Source: an uncultured Eubacteriales bacterium
GTDB lineage: Bacteria > Bacillota > Clostridia > Oscillospirales > Acutalibacteraceae
Reading direction: 5' to 3'
Assembly (NCBI GenBank): GCA_900316925.1
Contig: ONEU01000016.1
Span: forward strand, 1 to 26,457
Length of the DNA: 26,457 bases
The notes beneath the pieces were generated by a model. The model worked only from the letters and a program-made list of their open reading frames with translations. It was not told the DNA's origin and searched no databases. Shown here one piece after another: positions 22,950-26,457 of this stretch. The number at the start of each line of letters is the position of its first letter. Within the stretch, counting starts at the first letter, position 1. Position numbers and translations under genes: made by a program.

Positions 22950-24338
22950 TTATTTCTTTTTGCGCTTATCTGCTCCCTGTCCGTGGAGCATACTGGGATT
23001 CATGGGCATTCCGCCGAGTCCGGGAAGCTTTTTCCGCTTGCCGAACTTGTTGCGGGAGTTCATGCTCTTCATAAACTTCTGCATCTCTTCAAACTGACGC
23101 ATCAGGCGGTTGACATCCTCCACCTTCATGCCGCTGCCGGCTGCGATACGCCGTTTGCGGGGAGCGTTGATAATCTCCGGGTTGGCTCTCTCCTGCTTCG
23201 TCATGGAAGAGATGATCGCGCCGATCCGGTCAAGCTGTTTATCGTCGAAATCCATATCCTTGAGCTGCTTGTCAATGCCCGGCAGCTTGGAGAGGATATT
23301 CTTGATGGAGCCCATGCGTTTGATCTGCTGCATCTGCTCGTAGAGATCGTTCATATCGAACTTGTTCTGCTGGAACTTTCTGGCCATTTCCTCGGCTTTT
23401 TTCTGATCCAAACGGTTCTCGGCATCCTCGATGAGGGTAAGCACATCGCCCATGCCCAGAATACGGGAGGCCATACGATCGGGGTGGAATACCTCCAGAT
23501 CGTCGAGCTTCTCGCCGATACCTGCAAACTTGATCGGCTTGCCGGTGACCGCTCTGACGGACAATGCTGCACCGCCTCGGGTGTCGCCGTCGAGCTTGGT
23601 GAGGATGACGCCGCTGATATCCAGCAGATCATCAAAGGCCTTTGCCACGTTCACGGCATCCTGACCGGTCATGGAATCGACCACCAGAAGTATCTCATCG
23701 GGATTGACCTCTGCCTTGATGTTTTTCAGCTCATCCATGAGCTTTTCATCAATGTGCAGACGGCCGGCGGTATCGAGGATCACCACATCGTTGCCGTAGT
23801 CCCTGGCGTGTCTGACGGCAGCCTTGGCTATGGTAACAGGATCCTGCTGACCCATTTCAAACACCGCAGCACCTGCCTGTCCGCCGACTACCTTCAACTG
23901 CTCAATAGCAGCCGGACGGTAGATATCACAAGCGGTCAGCAGCGGACGGTGTCCCTGTTTTTTGAGCATCTTAGCAAGCTTCGCACTGTGCGTTGTCTTA
24001 CCGGAGCCCTGCAGACCGCACATCATCACGATTGTCGGCGGTTTCCCTGCAAAATTGAGCCGGGTCTCTTCCGTGCCCATCAGCGTTGTCAGCTCTTCAT
24101 TAACGATCTTTATCACCATCTGGGCCGGCGTCAGGCTCTCCATGACATCCGTACCAATGGCACGCTCCGTTACCTTTGCGGTGAAGTCCTTTGCAACCTT
24201 ATAGTTTACGTCGGCCTCCAGCAGCGCCATCCGTACCTCTCTCATGGCACTCTTGACGTCGCTCTCGGTGAGCTTTCCCTTATTGCGCAGTCTTTTAAAT
24301 GCGGCACTCAGTTTCTCGGATAGTCCTTCAAATGCCAT
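22950..24338 (-). CDS. ffh: Signal recognition particle GTPase Ffh (SRP54)
   Basis: Ffh binds 4.5S/6S SRP RNA and signal sequences and delivers ribosomes to FtsY. The 462-aa product has an N domain (MAFEGLSEKLSAAFKRLRNKG), a G domain with P-loop GLQGSGKTTHSAKLA, ACDIYRPAA, DTAGRLHID and TKLDGDTRGGAAL, and a methionine-rich M domain (about residue 325 to the end) finishing in a basic tail (GADKRKKK). It starts 12 bases after ylxM, with GGGAGTG upstream. Length is typical. Confidence 0.97.
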   Translation of the reverse strand: MAFEGLSEKLSAAFKRLRNKGKLTESDVKSAMREVRMALLEADVNYKVAKDFTAKVTERAIGTDVMESLTPAQMVIKIVNEELTTLMGTEETRLNFAGKPPTIVMMCGLQGSGKTTHSAKLAKMLKKQGHRPLLTACDIYRPAAIEQLKVVGGQAGAAVFEMGQQDPVTIAKAAVRHARDYGNDVVILDTAGRLHIDEKLMDELKNIKAEVNPDEILLVVDSMTGQDAVNVAKAFDDLLDISGVILTKLDGDTRGGAALSVRAVTGKPIKFAGIGEKLDDLEVFHPDRMASRILGMGDVLTLIEDAENRLDQKKAEEMARKFQQNKFDMNDLYEQMQQIKRMGSIKNILSKLPGIDKQLKDMDFDDKQLDRIGAIISSMTKQERANPEIINAPRKRRIAAGSGMKVEDVNRLMRQFEEMQKFMKSMNSRNKFGKRKKLPGLGGMPMNPSMLHGQGADKRKKK

Positions 24339-24350
24339 ATCTCACACTCC

Positions 24351-24716
24351 CTACAAGTCACCCAGTGCTTCAAGCTCCTTCAGGATGACCTTAATGCTTT
24401 CGTTGATATCATTGGATCGGTACCGCTTGATATTCAACTCGTCGATAATATCAATATTTCGTCTGATCTCCCGGAGGTGCTCCTGCAAAGCGTTGCTGTT
24501 CTTCAGCAATCCCAGCTTCTCTTCTGCCTCAAACAGCACGAGCTCTCCCCTCTTGATGCTGTCACGCACGCCTTGTCGGGATATGTTCAGATTTTCGGCG
24601 ATCTCTCCCAGAGAAAGATCATCATTATAGTAGTATTCCACAGCCTCACGCTGTTTGTCGGTCAGAAGCGTACCGTAGTAATCCAGCAATGCGGAAACTT
24701 CAAAATTCTTTGACAT
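24351..24716 (-). CDS. ylxM: YlxM/p13-family putative DNA-binding protein (SRP-associated)
   Basis: The 121-aa protein has the YlxM signature LLDYYGTLLTDKQREAVEYYYNDD and a sigma-region-4-like helix-turn-helix, SLGEIAENLNISRQGVRDSIKRGE. A helical C-terminus follows. YlxM is encoded with ffh in Firmicutes, and in streptococci it has been linked to SRP function. The start at 24716 is set by GGAGG 9 bases upstream. The frame is open back to 24959 through the promoter and a MITE-like element, so longer versions are spurious. It is the first gene of the operon. Confidence 0.92.
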   Translation of the reverse strand: MSKNFEVSALLDYYGTLLTDKQREAVEYYYNDDLSLGEIAENLNISRQGVRDSIKRGELVLFEAEEKLGLLKNSNALQEHLREIRRNIDIIDELNIKRYRSNDINESIKVILKELEALGDL

Positions 24717-24789
24717 ACAGCACGACCTCCGTTGCATTTCCTTGCTGTTTTTGTCATCGTGTAAAGTCATTTCCTTTACACTGCTACTG

Positions 24790-24818
24790 ATTATACTATA
24801 TCCTCTCCTGTTTGTCAA
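24790..24818 (-). promoter_or_regulatory. Sigma-A promoter of the SRP/ribosome operon
   Basis: On the minus strand a perfect TTGACA (24818-24813) and a perfect TATAAT (24795-24790) are spaced by 17 bases. The MITE-like copy 3 begins only 18 bases behind the -35 box. Confidence 0.9.
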
Positions 24819-24836
24819 GCCCTTCCGACAGAAAAA

Positions 24837-25032
24837 CACGAAAATCAGTTTTAACCTGCCAGTTAACGGGGAAAACCTTTTTCTGGCGAAAAAAAGGTTT
24901 TCCCCGGACCCCTTTCTAAAATTCGCTGAGGGATATACCTTGCAGCCATCGGTAAACACTCACTTCTCTTCGTTGTTGACGAAGAATTTGCATGGTCTTT
25001 CATGCAAGGATTTTTCAGAATTGATTTTCGTG
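24837..25032 (+). mobile_element. MITE-like element, copy 3
   Basis: A 196-bp element with ends CACGAAAATCAGTTTT and the inverse of CACGAAAATCAATTCT. The G-to-A change at position 5 is present at both ends, keeping them complementary. Flanking nonamers ACAGAAAAA (24828-24836) and ACATTAAAA (25033-25041) agree at 7 of 9, fitting a decayed 9-bp target duplication. Internal hairpins lie at 24867-24906, at CTTCG/CGAAG near 24968-24984, and at TTGCATG/CATGCAA near 24988-25008. No gene is inside. Confidence 0.8.
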
Positions 25033-25069
25033 ACATTAAAACACACAAATCATTCTGTTCCCGTTGTCG

Positions 25070-25092
25070 CGCCGGAAAAATCTTTTCCGGCG
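25070..25092. repeat. Perfect hairpin CGCCGGAAAA/TTTTCCGGCG
   Basis: A 10-bp perfect stem with a 3-base loop in the gene-free 25033-25217 interval. No gene ends here on either strand, so its role as a terminator is doubtful. Nothing else is seen in that interval. Confidence 0.6.
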
Positions 25093-25217
25093 AGTAAGAA
25101 GCTCCCTCTCCCTTCCGATAAACGCCGGGGCAAGGGTAATTATTACTGATTGCCTATCAGTTTTATAGGTTATTTTGTCCATTTGACACAATCCGCTTAT
25201 TTTCTTCTTTTTTATTA

Positions 25218-25246
25218 TTGACAGACGGAAAATGTGGTGTTATAAT
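25218..25246 (+). promoter_or_regulatory. Sigma-A promoter of metK
   Basis: TTGACA (25218-25223) and TATAAT (25241-25246), both perfect, with a 17-bp spacer, directly ahead of the SAM riboswitch. Confidence 0.92.
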
Positions 25247-25272
25247 CAGGATACAAATTGAATAAACAAAAT

Positions 25273-25369
25273 ACTTATCCGGAGTGACTGAGGGATCAGG
25301 CCCTATGACGTCCGACAACCTGCTTTTATAGTAAGGTGCCAAATCCTGCGGTGTAACCGAAAGATGAGT
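25273..25369 (+). ncRNA. SAM-I (S-box) riboswitch
   Basis: P1 is formed by ACTTATC (25273-25279) and GATGAGT (25363-25369). Between them are the class-defining segments GAGGGATCAGGCCCTATGA, ACAACC and AAGGTGCCAAATCCTGC. SAM binding should stabilise this fold and let the terminator at 25379-25408 form, lowering metK expression when SAM is abundant. Position upstream of SAM synthetase agrees. Confidence 0.95.
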
Positions 25370-25378
25370 CAATCATTC

Positions 25379-25408
25379 AGCCGTTCGGTTTTGCCGGACG
25401 GCTTTTTT
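25379..25408 (+). terminator. Riboswitch-controlled terminator
   Basis: AGCCGTTCGG (25379-25388) pairs with CCGGACGGCT (25394-25403), with one G-T pair, running into TTTTTT. It is the expression platform of the SAM-I riboswitch. Confidence 0.92.
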
Positions 25409-25410
25409 GG

Positions 25411-25630
25411 CGGCAAGCTGCCGCACCCAAGTCGCGCTCCACTTTTTTGAAGCGTACAGTTCATGCCGCACAAGCAGCATACTCTGTCTCCCGCTTTATC
25501 ACTCACGGCAAGCTGCCGCACCCAAGTCGCACTCCACTTTTTTGAAGCATACAGTTCATGCCGCACAAGCAGCATACTCTGTCTCCTGCTTTATCACTCA
25601 CGGCAAGCTGCCGCACCCAAGTCGCGCTCC
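25411..25630 (+). repeat. 95-bp tandem repeat in metK leader, 2.3 copies
   Basis: Units start at 25411, 25506 and 25601 with CGGCAAGCTGCCGCACCCAA. The first two are 95 bp long with only a few substitutions, and the third stops after 30 bp. They lie between the riboswitch terminator and the metK ribosome binding site, so every read-through transcript carries them. Short open frames cross the repeats on both strands, but none has a credible start signal. The near-palindrome CGGCAAGCTGCCG heads each unit. Confidence 0.92.
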
Positions 25631-25698
25631 CGAATTGCATTCCAGCCTATTATTGCTTGTTATCATAAAGGAATATCTATTCAGAAAGGAAAATGAAA

Positions 25699-26457
25699 AT
25701 GGCTCATTATCTCTTTACCTCCGAATCCGTTACGGAAGGTCATCCCGACAAAATGTGCGATCAGATCTCTGACGCAATCCTCGATGAGATCCTCGAACAG
25801 GATCCCAAAGCACACGTTGCCTGTGAGGTAACCGCCGCAACCGGGATCATTCATATTATGGGTGAGATCTCCACCACCGCCAATGTTGACGCCGATAAAA
25901 TTGCCCGCGACGTCATCAACTCCATCGGCTACAACAGCCCCGAAAGCGGCTTTGACGGCAACACCTGTGCTGTCATCTCCTCACTCAATACCCAGTCTCC
26001 CGATATTGCCATGGGCGTGAACGCTTCTTCCGAATACCGTGACGGCGAGGATGACAAGCTCTTCCGTACCGGCGCCGGCGACCAGGGCATTATGTTCGGT
26101 TATGCCTGCGATGAAACCCCTGAGCTCATGCCTCTGCCCATCTCCCTTGCTCACAAGCTGGCGCATCAGCTTGCCCGTGTCCGCAAGGACGGCACCATTT
26201 CCTATCTGCGTCCGGACGGCAAAACTCAGGTCACGGTGGAGTACGATAAAAACAAGCGCCCTGTCAGAATTGATACCGTCCTCATCTCCACCCAGCACGC
26301 TGAATCCGCCGATATTGATACCATCCGCAAAGACCTCAAAAAATATGTGATCGACCCTGTTATGCCTGCCGAACTGATGGACGAAAATACCAAGCTGCTG
26401 GTAAATCCCACCGGACGCTTTGTCATCGGCGGTCCTGCGGGCGATACCGGTCTCACC
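25699..26457 (+). CDS. metK: S-adenosylmethionine synthetase MetK, 3' end outside window
   Basis: MetK makes SAM from methionine and ATP. The 253 residues present include the N-terminal FTSESVTEGHPDKMCDQISDAILD (ATP-binding His), GEISTTANVD, the ATP-binding loop GAGDQGIMFGYACDETPELMPL, and the start of the GGPAGDTGLT phosphate loop (normally GGPxGDxGLTGRK). About 140 C-terminal residues are missing at the window edge. I chose the ATG at 25699, 8 bases after AAAGGA; an ATG at 25693 is too close to it. Expression is controlled by the SAM-I riboswitch upstream, closing a feedback loop. Confidence 0.96.
   Translation, partial: MAHYLFTSESVTEGHPDKMCDQISDAILDEILEQDPKAHVACEVTAATGIIHIMGEISTTANVDADKIARDVINSIGYNSPESGFDGNTCAVISSLNTQSPDIAMGVNASSEYRDGEDDKLFRTGAGDQGIMFGYACDETPELMPLPISLAHKLAHQLARVRKDGTISYLRPDGKTQVTVEYDKNKRPVRIDTVLISTQHAESADIDTIRKDLKKYVIDPVMPAELMDENTKLLVNPTGRFVIGGPAGDTGLT

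Noticed and set aside
22896..24323. A 475-codon plus-strand frame antisense to ffh
   Set aside because: It lies wholly across the unmistakable ffh gene, with low-complexity His/Leu-rich translation; it is a shadow frame.
24717..24959. N-terminal extension of ylxM into the MITE-like element
   Set aside because: The frame is open by chance through a promoter and non-coding repeat. GGAGG precedes the ATG at 24716, and homology starts there.
25411..25630. CRISPR array
   Set aside because: The units are 95 bp and contiguous, without unique spacers, so this is a plain tandem repeat.
25369..25772. Short ORFs on both strands across the 95-bp repeats
   Set aside because: They repeat the same peptide because the DNA is repeated. 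None has a ribosome binding site, and the plus-strand frame runs into metK out of frame.

Overview
The window looks like chromosome from a clostridial Firmicute, most probably a Ruminococcus-like member of the Oscillospiraceae. The evidence is gene content: a ylxM-ffh-rpsP-khpA-rimM-trmD operon, a SAM-I riboswitch on metK, HPr with a regulatory serine, a BirA-type operator on bioY, strong AGGAGG ribosome binding sites and sigma-A promoters with 16-17 bp spacers, and a secreted leucine-rich-repeat protein with three-Tyr domains. Genus assignment is inference.

Layout. 1-472 is AT-rich, carries an unrecognised truncated gene and a small ORF, and abuts the 3' end of rlmD; it may be the edge of an integrated element. 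473-2381 (minus): rlmD and a Nudix hydrolase. 2729-3803 (plus): BirA-type operator, bioY and a coupled DUF1284 protein. 4016-5480 (plus): a hypothetical gene, then a yebC-family gene. 5541-7645 (minus): a methyltransferase overlapping mtaB. 7766-8113 (plus): an HPr-like protein lacking the catalytic His. 8184-10094 (minus): an ABC-F ATPase. 10583-11326 (plus): an APH-fold kinase. 11524-14084 (plus): a probable SOS cassette of a small conserved protein, a Y-family polymerase and a YolD-like protein behind a LexA-like site. 14135-14425 (minus): a STAS protein. 14648-17575 (plus): the large secreted LRR/three-Tyr protein. 17944-20037 (plus): an ECF sigma factor with an apparent autoregulatory promoter, and its membrane partner, which is frameshifted. 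20187-20450 (minus): canonical HPr. 21053-24716 (minus): the SRP/ribosome maturation operon. 25218-26457 (plus): promoter, SAM riboswitch, terminator, 95-bp tandem repeats and the 5' two thirds of metK.

The most notable non-genic content is a family of three ~195-bp intergenic elements (10173-10368, 17671-17864, 24837-25032). All lie in the same orientation, have ~16-bp terminal inverted repeats and conserved internal hairpins, and carry no gene. One is bounded by a perfect 9-bp direct repeat and another by a 7/9 match, as expected of a MITE. A separate 95-bp tandem repeat lies in the metK leader, and its first 13 bases match the reconstructed insertion target of the first MITE copy. No tRNA, rRNA or CRISPR array was seen.
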